DNA from: Chamaelirium japonicum
Taxonomy: Eukaryota; Streptophyta; Magnoliopsida; Liliales; Melanthiaceae
DNA length: 64,000 nt
NCBI GenBank assembly: GCA_947650365.1
Contig: OX393550.1
Coordinates: forward strand, 49,585,594 to 49,649,593
Direction: 5' to 3'
The notes below the pieces were generated by a model. It was not told where the DNA came from. It did not search any database and saw only the letters and a list, made by a program, of their open reading frames with translations. Shown in pieces: positions 11,605 to 25,400 of this stretch. How positions within the stretch are numbered: position 1 is the first letter of the stretch; every line of letters begins with the position of its first letter. Position numbers and translations under genes: made by a program.

Positions 11605-13215
11605 CTCCAAAGGCCCAAAAGAATAAAGGCTTGTGCTTGGCAAGTCGGCATGGGACTTCAATAGAGCAGGGATCCTTATGATTCTGTGGAAAATCGACAT
11701 CTCAACATCAATAAATACAAATTGACCAACCGGCTCTTGGCCTGGTGTTACTTCGATCCTCTTTCTCTCTCATGTTGGAGAGGTTCCATGTTCGACTCTC
11801 GGTATGGACATCATTTTGCGAACTTTACCTCAAAGCCGGTGTGCCTTGTTCGCACGTGCGAATCGTGACCGTTGATGTCATGCCCATGTGATTACATAAT
11901 TTAATAAATAGCAACTATGATGTCTTTCTCCGTTTCAATCTTGGATCTTTTTGAGACCTTGCTCTAGCGCCCTATCCTCTGACCTCATGATCAGTCCAGC
12001 AAAAATAAAAACATCATTAAATTGAGTGAAACCATAGTTTTATCCTCTATGAGCATTTAGCCTTGACCCTCATTCTAGTTATACTGGAAAGGCAATGAAG
12101 TGTTGCGGCCAAGTCGTAATAAAATATTTCCCATCTCTCCATAAAGATGCATCATTTGTCTCCAACTGATAGCTCAATTGGTAAGACATATACAACCCGT
12201 GGCCTATGTCAAGGGTTCGAATAAGTGCTACGGCATATTTTATGTCTATAGTGACAGACCTCTCTCTCATCTTAGCGGCGTGCTTTTCCATTTGCTGGGT
12301 CATTTAAAATCAAGGAATTTCTCTCGATCCTATGGTGAGTTTCCATCTTGATCTATCTTGTGCTGGCACACTAATACGTGATGTGTACTGACTACTATGG
12401 TGATCCCTTTAAAAAAAAAAAATGATGCATCAGTCAACCAAACATTGGAGGTATCATACATTCACATCCTTCTTCTATTATTTCCTACTGAAATTTCTAA
12501 TGACGCACTAGGACCCCTTGAGGTCTATGTTTATTACACTTTCACCCTTGAGAATTATAAAATTACACTATAACCCTTTGTTAGTCATTTGTTTGGTTAA
12601 AAAGTTACTTAAAACATGGCATGTCTAAATACATATAAAAGAGCATTTCAATCTTTTTTGCATATTATAATGATAAAATGTTGCATGTTGTAATGATTAA
12701 ATGATCCATAAAATTGAGATTTGTCAATAAAATGTTGAGTTCAAATGACCAGTTTACCTTATAACAAGCAAAAAAAAAAATGAAATATCCTTTATGATAT
12801 AATTCTCTTTAAATAAGCCATATTTTAAATAATTTATTAACAAATAAATATGAATTACAGGGGTCAAAATACAATTCTAGAAAACTCAAAGGGGAGAGTG
12901 CAATAACCAAAAATCTCAGGTGTCAAAGTGCAATTTATAAATTACAACATCCAACATGGATCCTATATTATATTATAGTATTCCTCGTCTTCGTGGACCC
13001 TCAGACTTGGCACATACATCCGACTTGGATACTATAGTGTTCCTATTTTTAGCTTGTACAATACTTGGGTGCCCAAAATACGACTAACTAATACTAAATC
13101 TGCACAATGCCGAACGTTTACGATGCTACTCGATCGGACCGCACATCGGACACCACACCCCCATTGTGCCGAGAAAAAGAGAATAATATATATAATCACA
13201 AAAAAAAATTAAAAG
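11605..13215. other. AT-rich spacer downstream of the DnaJ gene
   Basis: No gene was recognised. A short GA run lies at 13216-13240. Just after it (13264-13284) is a word shared with 62236-62256, suggesting a dispersed repeat with a GA microsatellite. Confidence 0.45.
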
Positions 13216-13854
13216 AGGAGAGAGAGAGAGAGAGAGAGAGGAAAGGGAATGCTGCCATGTGATATCAAAGGTCTCAACTTTATAAAAATAGTATAAATAT
13301 GATATAAAAATAACTGGTAAAGAATAAAGAAGAATCCTTTCGACGAATAAGATGTATGCAGACGAAATGTACAGCGAAAGGAGGGATGATTTTTAAGAGT
13401 CTTCAGAGTTCACACACAGAGTTTGGGGTTCCACCCTTTGTGCAGTACATCGTGGCCGCCTGAAACATGATCACCACAGGGCGCCATCAGATGCCTGAAT
13501 CGCTGCAAAAACAGAGGCGACGAGCGGAACCCTTCAGGTTCAGATTCATTTGCGATTTGAGATGATTGAAATTAGCAAGAGGGTTCTAAACCCTGCACAA
13601 ACTGATCAAAAGATGGAGCCTTGCATGACAAAGAAACTCAACACAATCCAATCTTAACAGCCAAACAAGGCAACAAATAAATGAGAATTAACCGCTAGCA
13701 CAGACATCCATCCATGGTTCCACATAAAATACCACAGCATCAGAGGTATGACGCCGAAAAGGGAAATAACAGAGGGATTATCGTAATAGTAGATAGGCCG
13801 ACAAAGTCGATAAGCATCAACAGAGGTCAAAACAATGCATTCATGGTGAACTTA

Positions 13855-16345
13855 TTACTGCTGGGCACACTGCACTCGAGGAGCCGCCGACTCGTCGTCG
13901 TCCTCGTCGTAAGCCTCCTGCTGCTGCTGTTGCTGCTTCCGCCTCATCTCCTCCTCCATGTTGACATCGCACAAGGTGGTCTCCTCGCATTCGTACAGCT
14001 CCATGGCCGACAGGTGGCTGCTCGGCCTTGGCGGCAGGATCGTCTCCAGTGCACGGCACTTGTCAGGAGAAAGGGCCCCAGATTCCGGGAAGTCCACGTT
14101 GAAGTGGATGTATAGGCGGCCCTTCATGAAGGGCCTCTGGTGGTGAGGCATGCCTTCGTCGTTGATCGCTTTAGATTGACCTAAGGGAAGAAAAAAAAAA
14201 CACTTTCAGAATACAGGCTTTGAAGCTCTGAATGTGATTCAAGAGGAATATAATAAAATACGAGAGAACATACCGGGCTTGACAACTTCACCCGGATTGG
14301 ACTTGATAAGCAACTGCCTGCCGTCGAGGTGCGTCAGAGCAAACTGGAAGCCGCAAAGGGCCTCGGTCAGGCTGAGCGTATGCTCGACAAAGAGATCATC
14401 GGACTTCCTCTTGAACTTGGGGTGCTCCTTGAGTTGCAACACAAAAACAATGTCTCCTGTCTCGGTATCAGGCTGCAAACATGGAATTATTTACGAAAGG
14501 TCAGGCAGGGTGGGGACTAAAAAATAGTTGTGTGGTGATGACACAAAATGAAGAATAAGAGCAACACTATTCAACCCAAAACTTTTAACCAGAATAGTCA
14601 AACAGAATAACGTGGAATGCTATTCAATCCAAAACTTTCAACCAGAATAGTCAAACAGAATAACATGGCATCCAACCACAGCATCCCTTTGCCTGCCGGT
14701 CGGCGATGAGTGTGATTCACCGGTCTAGTCTGGGCTGGGTGCAACGGACAGCTGTGATCCAGACACATCATTCTGGCTGACCATTTGAGTTAAACGTATA
14801 GTATTTTCCGAATAATAAGGCATTTTCATTGACATCAGCAACAAATTAATCGCACGGGCGACATAAGCTATTCGTTGAACCAGACGACTGATGGAAAGCA
14901 GCACTAAACAACTGAAAGATGAGCCTACAAAGAAGAAGGGGCTGCTTACAGCTTCATCAGCCTCTCCTTGGAATGTGATCTTCTGGCCATGCTGCATTCC
15001 TTTCTCGACATGCACCTCCAGTACCTTCTTCTCCTGAGTAACTTTGTTCCCTCTGCACTGTGGGCATTTGTCCTTGTCACTGATGACCTCGCCTGCATGA
15101 TAGTATTTTTAGTTGACACAGATCAAGAAAATGAAAATAGCATCAAATGGCTATGGCATGAAAAAAAAAAACCACACCTGAGCCTCTGCACTCTGGGCAA
15201 ACATGTTGCATCTGTTGGATCATGCCCGGTCCAATATGTCTGGTTGATATCTTGACTCCTGAACCTTGGCACCCGTAGCATCTTCCTGATGCCCCACTCT
15301 TTGAGCCTTTCCTGAAAAAGATTGTACAAGCACACAAAAGTCGTACAAATCAATGCCCCGCCCTAAAAGGGAATGCTTGTGAGCACAAAACAATGGCACC
15401 CTTAAAAGGAATACTTATGAGCATTCAACGATAAATTTTTTATTTATGAATTCATAAGATCTATTCCAAAGAAAACAAATAATCTGTATCTACAAAAAAT
15501 TGGCAGATTCAAAGCATTGTTTTCCTTTCCGCATCATATCCCCTCCCAGCCCTTCTTTAATAAGGACATCATACTGGAAAGCAAACATGGCTCACATCGT
15601 CAAATTCATTGAAGAAGAACTGCAGAAGGTTAAACTTCTATCAACATCGCAATGCTTGTGCTACATTCAAAACCAGACACAGCAATGAATCGTGGCATCG
15701 GCATCACAAATTGATGGGGAAATTAGACATGTACTGCCATAATGTACATAAACAATTCAACACCACATTCTTTTCACGATCCAATGTACTTAAGTTATCA
15801 ATTGATTTTAAGTGTCTGGTTCTCAATTGATAAGTTGTCCCCACCCGAAATATAACAAAACTTTGAAAGGCTTCTACAGTGCTACACTTCTTTTTCTTTT
15901 TTGTGTTATGCGTTCGTGCGTGCGGGCCGCGGGCAGGCGGGCGACAGATGGGCAGACACTATTTAAGTGGAGAGTTTTGTATAGTATCTATAGTAGAAGG
16001 GAATGTTCAAACCTCCTCACTATTGCCATCGTCATTATCCAAGTCTTCATCCCATCAAGATGGGATCGACTATAAGGAAGGTTGACAAGAATTTTTTGAC
16101 TGATTTGTTACGTGATATCAACCCTGACCAAGGCAACTTTGCTTGAGGGGCATCCAAGTTTAACAGCTGTTTTGGTGGGATGTAAGCTGTACCTTGTTGG
16201 TTATGCCGGTCGTACTTTGGTGGGATGGTAGCCATACCTTTTAGAGAGTATTAACTCAGCTTCCAAAATAAAAAGTAGTTATTAACATCAATATTAAATA
16301 GGTATTTATCATCTCTATAGTAGGTTTTTAATAGGATTTATAAGA

Positions 16346-16416
<71 letters not shown>

Positions 16417-19400
16417 CACAGATCAATCGATGGCTAGATCTATTACGTGCCTTTTGTCCTAGTAAGCTTGTGAACAACCGTATCATGTTCTATAAACGTG
16501 CTTTTAAGCTCATACAACCCGGGAGCAAAATAACCATAATGAACAGTAATCATATTAAAGTATCTTACAGAAATTCTCCTTATGCAATTTACAAATATAG
16601 AAACCAGCAAATTAGTCTTGCACTCCTTCGAGAATATCATTAACTAAATAGAACCTAAATAAAACCATCAACTGCAGTATAACCTTATCCATCTAGTCGT
16701 AATACAGCTATTCGGATAGGCTTTATGAATCCTTCTTCGCTTAAGTGCTATATCTGTTGTCAAAACAAGCTTTCCCAAATCTTTTTTTAACAAAAACCAT
16801 GTCTACCCCACTTTCTGGACCACTATACAATAATTTGGCATCCTCTCCTTACATGTAGCTATGTCAAAATATTAAAATCATAAAGCAGTTAGATAGAATA
16901 AAATCATAAATTTGACCGCAACCCTAAGAACATCAAAAGTTTATTCAGGAATATCCTTCATTGTTTCAAGACACTTCCATACCAACTTCTAGCCTCTTAT
17001 TTTGCACAACCGCAAGCCTTCTCAGTTTCATATCCACCCACCACAGGACCTAAAAATGCCAATATTGCGCATGCAACATCTTAATTGTCCAATTCTGATG
17101 TACAGTGCTCTAGCGAAAAATTAAAGAAATAGTTGGCCTAGTCCTGATCGACCGAGTAATCTCGTCATCCAAATGAACACTTGGTTTGGCATTGGCCGAA
17201 ATCAGTTAACTCTCTACTTTGCTGATTAAAGTCAGTTCAACTGTTCTCACATCCATGCTCAATGAGCAATCGGAATCACAATCCATGCACCATAATAAAA
17301 ATTTGTTTCGTCCGATACCTTACGAAATTTTTTTACATTAGCAGCAGGACCCTAATCAGTCTTCAAGGTCCTTCCGAAGTCCTGTACAATGGGAAAATGG
17401 AAATAGTGCAGAAATAGATGAGTTTTCTTTCACAAACTTTGTATTCCGCCACTCTTTATAACCAAAATCTGACTCCCAGGACAATATCCCTGCCGCCAGC
17501 ATGTGAATCCTCCCAGCTCATTATTAGCAATTGCTCGAACGAACATTCTAGCAAGCCCTTCAAATTTGTCACTTGCCCATCACCAATTGCTCCACTAACC
17601 ATTGTAGCAAGCCTTTCAAATTTGTCACTTGCCTACAGAACAGTGGTTATTATCTTCCATAAATATTTGGCCATTCTGATTTCTTCTGATGCAATAGAAG
17701 TCAGATAAAACAAAATCCATGATCAAATATTGTGGTTAGCTTCCATCACATTGAGCATCATAGTCTAGATGGAGGTGTGGTTGAAAGTTGAAACAATGCT
17801 GGAACCTATGAAGCACGGGTACTGGTACGGGTACGGGTACGATACGGGTACGCTGATACGGCAAAACCTTAAAAAACTAGAGTACGGGTACGGCGAGGTA
17901 TATATATATATATATATATTATCACTTTTAGTATAATATTGTTATAAATATGAATCATTCTTAATGCAACAATAATTTTTTCATCATTAAATCTCTTAGC
18001 TCTAACTTCAAAGTTCCAAAATCATAAAAACAAGATTATTCAATACGAGCCATACGATGATACGGTACTATTAGGTCCATTACATTAGAACCAAACCAAA
18101 CCAAACAAAGTAACAATACAAAACAAAATGCATAGCAATTAGCAAAGTTCAATTCCATCATCAAAAAAGAAAGTCATCAAATTGCTAAGGATCTTCATTT
18201 CCATCATCTCCGAATAGCACGGCCTCCAGGATCGGGCTCATCAAGTGATGGATTTGCAATTTCAAGTAAACCGGCACCCTCCAAAGAATCAAATGAATCT
18301 CCACCAATGTTCCACAACTTGGTATCCCCTTGTGTGTATTGCGGACTCTTCCGCCGTGATAGGAGACGAATATTGTTGTGCACAAAGACCAAGTCTTCAC
18401 AACGTTGTGGCGTAAGCTTGTTCCTTCTCATGGAGTGAATGAAAGAATAAGTGCTCCAGTTTCTCTCACAACACGACGAGGAACATGGTTGACCGAGTAA
18501 CTTGAATGCTAAAGCTTGAAGCATAGGAGCCGAAGAGCCATGAGCACACCACCAAAGCATTGGATCCACTACTCCTCTATCCGCTTTCGAGTCAAAATCC
18601 CCAAAGCTCTCCAAACCACCCGAGAACTTGGCAAACTCAATGGTAATAGATCGCCTCTCATCAGGATCAGGAAAGTACTTCTTAAGACACTTGGACCTCA
18701 TGGTTGAAATTTCATCATCCTTGTGAGGAGGAATACGATTCTGATTTTCATCAAGCCACCTTGCACTATAGTACCTATATTCATTCATTTACAATTTACA
18801 ACAAATAAAAATAAATTATGCAAATATAGGAATCAAATCATTAATAGAAAAATAAAACTTACAAAATGCTAAAAAGTAGTTACTATGAATGAATTTGTTG
18901 TACCTTGGGTTCAAAGAATGTGCAAGGCAATGAAGAGGTGTGCTACTTTTGGTCCATCTCTCGACAAGTATTTGATGGACCACGGAATAGAAAATTGACT
19001 CCTCATTATCAAGCTTCCCCTCGTGCATATAGATAGCCGTTTTTACCTTTTCAATCATTGAATCCCATAATTCATAAACCAAATATAGGCATGGCTTGTC
19101 CGTGTCACAATATCGAAGCATCTCATAAATTGGTAGTGTGAATGATAGTATGTACTCTATTTTGTCCCACCAAATATCATTCAACACTTTTTCTTTCACA
19201 TGTGCTGCTTTCCCAACATCATCTTCTTTATAGGAAGACCACTTCTCGCTTATGACCATTGCCTCCAATCCACGACGTATGAGTTTAAATCTTTTCAACA
19301 TAACAATTGCCGATGCAAAACGAGTATCGGCAACCGAAAGCAACTTCAAAGTCACAAACTCATTAAACATTGCTAGTCTCATGGAATGAGTCATGATGAA

Positions 19401-22400
19401 ATTCTTGATGAGTACCACTTCATCAACCACAAGAGTAATCCAATGACATTCATCAAAGGCATAAGCAAAATTTCCGGTTTCTTTTGCAGCACATATGTTC
19501 TTGAGAGCGAGATTAAGTGTATGGACTATACATGGTGTCCAAAAGACCTTCGGATAGTTGCCTTGAATGATTGATCCAGCTGCTGCACATACCGGAGCAT
19601 TGTTAGTGACCACTTGTATCACATTTTGGGGTCCTACTTCATCAATAACTTCGTCGATCAATCTAGCAATGTGATACTTATCTTTGAATTCACCTTCACA
19701 ATTGACAGCTTTTAATAACATAGCTCCTCCATCGGAAGCCGCCATAAAGTTAATAAGCGGCCTCCTTTGAGCATCCGTCCACCCATCACTAACAATGCTT
19801 AAGCCCTTCTCTTTCCACGAATTCTTAGTAGGTTCCAACAACCTTTCGATGTTTGTCCTTTCTTTCTGAAGTAATGTAGTCCTCAAAAGGTTATAACCTG
19901 GAGGTACATACCCACTGATTTGATTCTCCGCAGCAAACTGAAACGCACTCACAAAATAAGGGTTCCTAGCCAAATGAAAAGGTAACTCTGCCGAAAATAT
20001 CATGCGAGCAATCAAAGCATGCAAGTGTTCCCTAGCATCTTGATTAAAGAACTTCTCCAAGGCACTACTTCCACTCCCAGCTACTGCCTTCCTCTTTCTT
20101 GGCTCAAATCCTTCTAATCTAAACCCTCCAGTGCTCGTAGTAGGACAAGTAGAGGGTGGTAAGGGAACGTTCTTTGGCTTGGCCATCTCCTTCCGCTTCT
20201 CGGCTTCTTCATTTGCCCTCTTCATTTCACAACGAGCATCAACCTTCACTTTGTTACACAATCGGATTCCTTGGCCTTTAATTTGTAGTAGATGCGCTTT
20301 AACCCTCGAGTATGATCCTTGAAATTCCATAAAGCAATAGTTACACTTGAACTTTGTATTCTCTTTTCCGCTGTCTACTCTTTCAACTAGTTTCATGACA
20401 TACTTCCAAAGAGGAGTATTTTCATCTTGGCCTTCATTAATGAAAGCATTGGAAGATGAGACACCAGCACTAGCAATAGCACTAGAAGAACCAGCACTGC
20501 TTGAGAAAGTCATTTATCCTGCAAGTTACAACAATTGCCACAATCTACAATCATTATTTATTAGTCAATTCATCAATAAACTAAAAAAAAAAACCCAAAC
20601 ACTCACCCGAATACACAAATGACACAATGAAATATGAATGTATAGTATATTGTCATATTGAACAATTTGGAACAAGATAAACTCAGGCCGTCGGGTCGGG
20701 TCGGGTCGGGCAGACACCCTGGAAGAAAAAAAAAACTCAAAAGCGGTATTGTGCAAACATCTCAAACATTAGGGACCAATTTGGCAAAAAAATAAGTTTT
20801 AAGGGGCTGGGTGTAATATAGACTTTATATTAAACTCAGCTACACAACTTACACATGCCTTCTCTGTTAAAAAAAAAAACCCAAAGGGGTAATGTGCAAA
20901 CATTTAAACATTAGGGGCATTGTGCAAACATCTCAAACATTACTGCATTAGGGATCAATTTGGAAAACAATAAGGTTCAGGGGTCTGAGTGTAATATACT
21001 CTATATTAAACTCAGTTACCCAGGCCTACACTGTAAAAAAAAAATAAAAAATTACAAAGGGGCAATATGTAAATATTAGGGATCTATTTGGAATAGCATA
21101 AACTGTAGGGGGCTGAGTGTAATATAGACCATTATATTACACTCAGCCTTTCGCCTCTCGGGTCGGGCCGACACCATATGAAAAAAAAAAAAAAGAGGGA
21201 GAGCTCGGCGATCTAGGGTTTGAGCCGGAGGGGGGGGGGGGGGGGAAGGGAGGGGGGACTGGGGAGGGGGGGAGAGGAGGGGGAGGGGGGGGATCTTACC
21301 TCCGACTCTCCGAGGCTCCGAGGCGACGACAGTGGCGCGGCGAGGCGACGACGGCGCTGCACCGGCGAGGCGACGACGACGGCGGCTACCGGAGGGGGAG
21401 GAGGAAGAGGTGGGTACCCGAATCTCTCTCTTTTCCCGGATCCCTCTCTCTCTTTCCGGATCGCTCTCTCTTCCCGGATCGCTCTCTCTCTTCCCGGATC
21501 CGGGATCCCTCTCTCTCTTTCGGGTATCTCTCTTTCGGGACCTTACCCGAAACGTATCCGGGTATCCCTATTTATAGGGTTTTTTTTTTAATTAGGTACC
21601 ACAAACATACCAGTTCCGTACCCGAGCCGTACCAGCACCGACTGCCCGTACCCGATTCAAATCGGCGTACCGGGTACGGAAATTGTCGTACCCGCACCTG
21701 GTACGTACCCGGTGCTGGTACGAGCTCGGCTTCGAGTACCCGTGCTTCATAGGCTGGAACAATCTAAATCTAGAGCAGGAGTCTTGTATCCATGAAACAT
21801 CTGAAAGAAGCGTATCAAAAGCAATACTTCCTTGATATTTCCTAATTGTCTTCAGTTGATTTCAAGTTCTTACAATAGGTGTTGGACAAGAATAGGAAAC
21901 AAATTATTGCCTGCAACAGATGTTGTCCCAAAGTTTATTTTCAGTTGAAAAATTCAGAGCCTTCTCTCTATATTCTCTTTTCCCAATATTAACCTGCATT
22001 TCCAAATCTTCGAGGTCTTCATCATCTACTTTGCTACATTATGTTCTGCTTCTATTTCACGATATGAATAGTAAGGACTTGTGTTCATCTATACATCGCC
22101 ATACATGTATTTTACCATATTGATGTCTACATACCTATATTGCGGTGTATAAGATGGGTGGAAGCAAATACTTCTAGATAGGTATTTTCGGAGAATCAAC
22201 TCGCTACAGGTCAAATTGAGTGTCCGAGAAAATTTCACCCTTTTGGCAAGGAGTTGTATAGTCTGGACTCTGGAGAAGCTTTCGGACTGAGTTGTAAAAT
22301 TCTGATTGGGGACCACACTTCCACAAGATTCTGGAAAGACATCTGGCTCGGGCGATTCCTCTTAAAGATTTGTATCCACAACACTACAAATTAGATGTCG

Positions 22401-25400
22401 TGAAAGGTTGTTCAGTGTCTTCTTACTTCAGTAACGGATCGAGGCAATGGAGGTTGAAGCTCAAACAAGATATATCATTAAGCTTGGGATATCCTCGCAA
22501 TGGCAAGGCAAACTGGCTCGAGAGTAACAATCGGATTTTCAAGCTGAAATCAAGAAAGTGAAATTGATTGACAAGATCCAAGCTATGGCTTATTATCATG
22601 TGGAATACAATTACAACCTTATTGTGTCCATATGGTGCAAGTCTAAGAAGTATATATGTTTAGAGTAATGCTATTTGAACAAACTGCATTGGCAAAAAAT
22701 TTGACAAACCAGAGAGCCATTCTCTAGTGGCAAGGGCCCAGGGCTCGATGCATCTGCATTCGCAACAAGCGGGCCCCGCCACCAGCACATGGGTCTGGTT
22801 TGTCAATGCAGTTTGTTCAAATAGCATTACTCGTACATTTGGCTTCATGCCCTAATAAGATTTGGGTCGCATCTCCAAGACTTCATTGTATCAATCTCAT
22901 CCAATGTTGTCAGAATCGGACCGGAGGACGAACCAGTTTGTGTACCGGTTCGGTTCGGCCGGCCGGTCCGGTTCACCGGCCCAACAAACACAGTCAAACC
23001 CAGAGAAAGAAAGATAGAGAGAAAGAGAGAGCATTTGTGCACTAAAAAAAAAAAACAGGTTCGTTTATACCTAAAACCGCCCGATCCGGTCCGGTTTATG
23101 CCTAAAACCACCCGACCCGACGGTTCAATACCGGTTCGTTTTCCAACACCGGTTCATATCCGAACCGGACCGGTTTCCCTACCGGTTTCCGGTCCGGACC
23201 GACCGGTCCGGTTTTAATAACACTGATCTCATCCAATCACCAATGCAGCAATGCCACCCACCACCCTGACCAACGATAATCCGACTACTAAAGAGTGCTC
23301 ACCCAAAGCTCACAAAGGTCTTTCGTCATCACAAGTTGTCTACTCACTGAAATCCAATTACTTTTTCACTAACCAGTTATAGAACATCCACCGAGAGATT
23401 GTCACTTCGATTAGGGCTTTGAGTTCCATTGACCAATTGTTACAAAGAGAATAGTTACACATGGAGAAGTGGATCAACTGCAGAAGCAAAAAGGTAAGAA
23501 AATGAAGTGCAAAAGAAAATGTCATGCATGGACAGAAGAAGTGAAGAATAATGAAAAAATTGGAGGAAAGAAATGAAAGAGAGAAATGGATCAAGGGGAA
23601 AAAAATCCATTCAAACCTCAAAAGGCCTATGAATGCATCTAGGGGGGAGGGTTGAAATTAAGTCAATAATATTAAAATAGAAATAATATTTACAATGTAA
23701 GTACTATAATTTTAAATTTTTAGGGCTTACTTGAAAATTTAAAGAATGATTTTAATAAAAATTACTATATTAATTTTTTTTTCTAAAATTGCTATTTTAG
23801 AAACCCTTGTGGTGGGCATTCATAGCCTCAAGTATGCCTTGTTGAAAAATCGGGTTGCCAAATGAAATCAAGGCATTATGCATTGAAGAAATAGGATATT
23901 TGAGAAGAGATATTTAAATTAAGAATTCTAACAACAGAGAATGTAAGGAGACTCGGATCAAAAAGTTTCTGAAGATTTGCATGCTATAATAGATATTCAT
24001 TTGCAAATGAACTAAAACCATGAATTTAAGGAAATTTTTTTGTGATGCTTCAAAATTTTCAAAATAATAAACATCTTAAGTCACTTTTTGTAGTATCATT
24101 TTAAACAATGTTACATGGAGAACTTTCTAGGTTTATTAGAAATGGATTAGTGAGCAACTAACAATGCACATACATAGAGTTCGCAATTGGTTACTTTATG
24201 CAATGGTAGAATATGGATGGGAAGCCTATGATTATTAGTTTTATAAGTTCAAGTATGGCATTTCCTGAATAGGACATCTTATTCTACATGGATGGTATAT
24301 CCACATCTAATCAGCCTCTTGTTGGCTACCCTAAACGAAGGTATTATATAGAAAAGAAGCATATGAATCTGTACCATCTATTGCACTTCAACATGTTGAC
24401 AAATAATTTAATCTACTCTGTAGTGATCTTTTTGTGTTAATACCATGACGTAAATTGATATATAACTACTGAAAGTATATATTTCTTTCCTCTTCTTTTT
24501 TGTCAAATCTACTACAAAACGCCAGAGGTATAAGTGTGAGTGTTGTAGGTGGGGGGGGGGGGGGTTTGCCAGCAATTAAAAGAAGAAGTGAAACATCATA
24601 TGGAAAGATCTAATGAACTAAGCAATAAGCATGTAGCCTAATTTTATTTTCTTTGTCGACTCCTATGACTGAAATTTGTCATGTAGCACTAAGTTACTTA
24701 TGTATGTATGCATCAAGTAACTTATGGATGTATGCATGCAGTCCAAGACAGCTTTGAGGTGGATGCCCATTCGAATAAGTATGGTCAATCGTTTCGAAAT
24801 AAATCTTTAACCTAATAAGCGATCTCCAAACCAAGCAAGATAGTCAGATGAGACAAAGAAGTGAGAGAAAGCCGTGGTGCATGATTGGGGTTTGAGACCA
24901 AGGAGGACTTTCCAACAGATGAAACATGTCCGTCTTCGTGAAACTAATTGCCACATATATCATGAAAATCTGCAGGAAATCACATCCTTAAATAGGAAAC
25001 TGGCCCCAACCTCTAGCTCCTCTGGTATATTAAATTTCTACTCGCAATGTACTCCTCTTGGCTATTAGGAACTCAAGTCATATCTCAAAGGAAGAAGGGA
25101 AAGATTAAACAATCATATTGAAAAGATCTTGGCCGCAAAAAAAAGGGAGAAGAAAAGAATTTAATCCAACATAAATGAACATTCAACATTATGTCACAAC
25201 CTCCTTTCCCATCTCTTGCAATATTAGGTCATTGATTCCCTTCCTTGACTAGTCAGTTGGGGCCTCATAGACACATGCCACTGAATCCAAAGGCTCAAAC
25301 AAAGACCATGTCGGTATTATATTGTGATGTTATCTCAATGTTTATTGTTTAAAAAATGGAGCATCTATTCAATAGATCAAATCTCCATATTTCCCAATCT

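Larger units (their letters stand above)
17806..21752 (-). mobile_element. Apparently complete hAT transposon, 3,947 bp
   Basis: A perfect 8-bp target duplication GCTGGAAC flanks it (17798-17805 and 21753-21760). The terminal inverted repeats read CTATGAAGCACGGGTACT on the left; the right end differs by at most a base or two over the same stretch. Just inside both ends are clusters of GGTACG/CGTACC words, the subterminal repeats to which hAT transposases bind. The element carries an open two-exon transposase on the minus strand. Upstream of it lie a tandem repeat (20735-21150) and a G-rich segment (about 21225-21292). It sits in intron 3 of the DnaJ gene in the same orientation. Perfect flanks and open frame suggest a recent insertion. 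Confidence 0.95.

Noticed and set aside
18775-18903. Reading the hAT transposase as two separate genes or as frameshifted
   Set aside because: A 129-bp GT-AG intron joins both parts in phase, and the first part alone runs into intron-coded residues.
23358-23621. Small hydrophobic protein on the minus strand
   Set aside because: It is a Phe/Leu-rich translation of AT/CT-biased intron sequence, with no family match or gene context.
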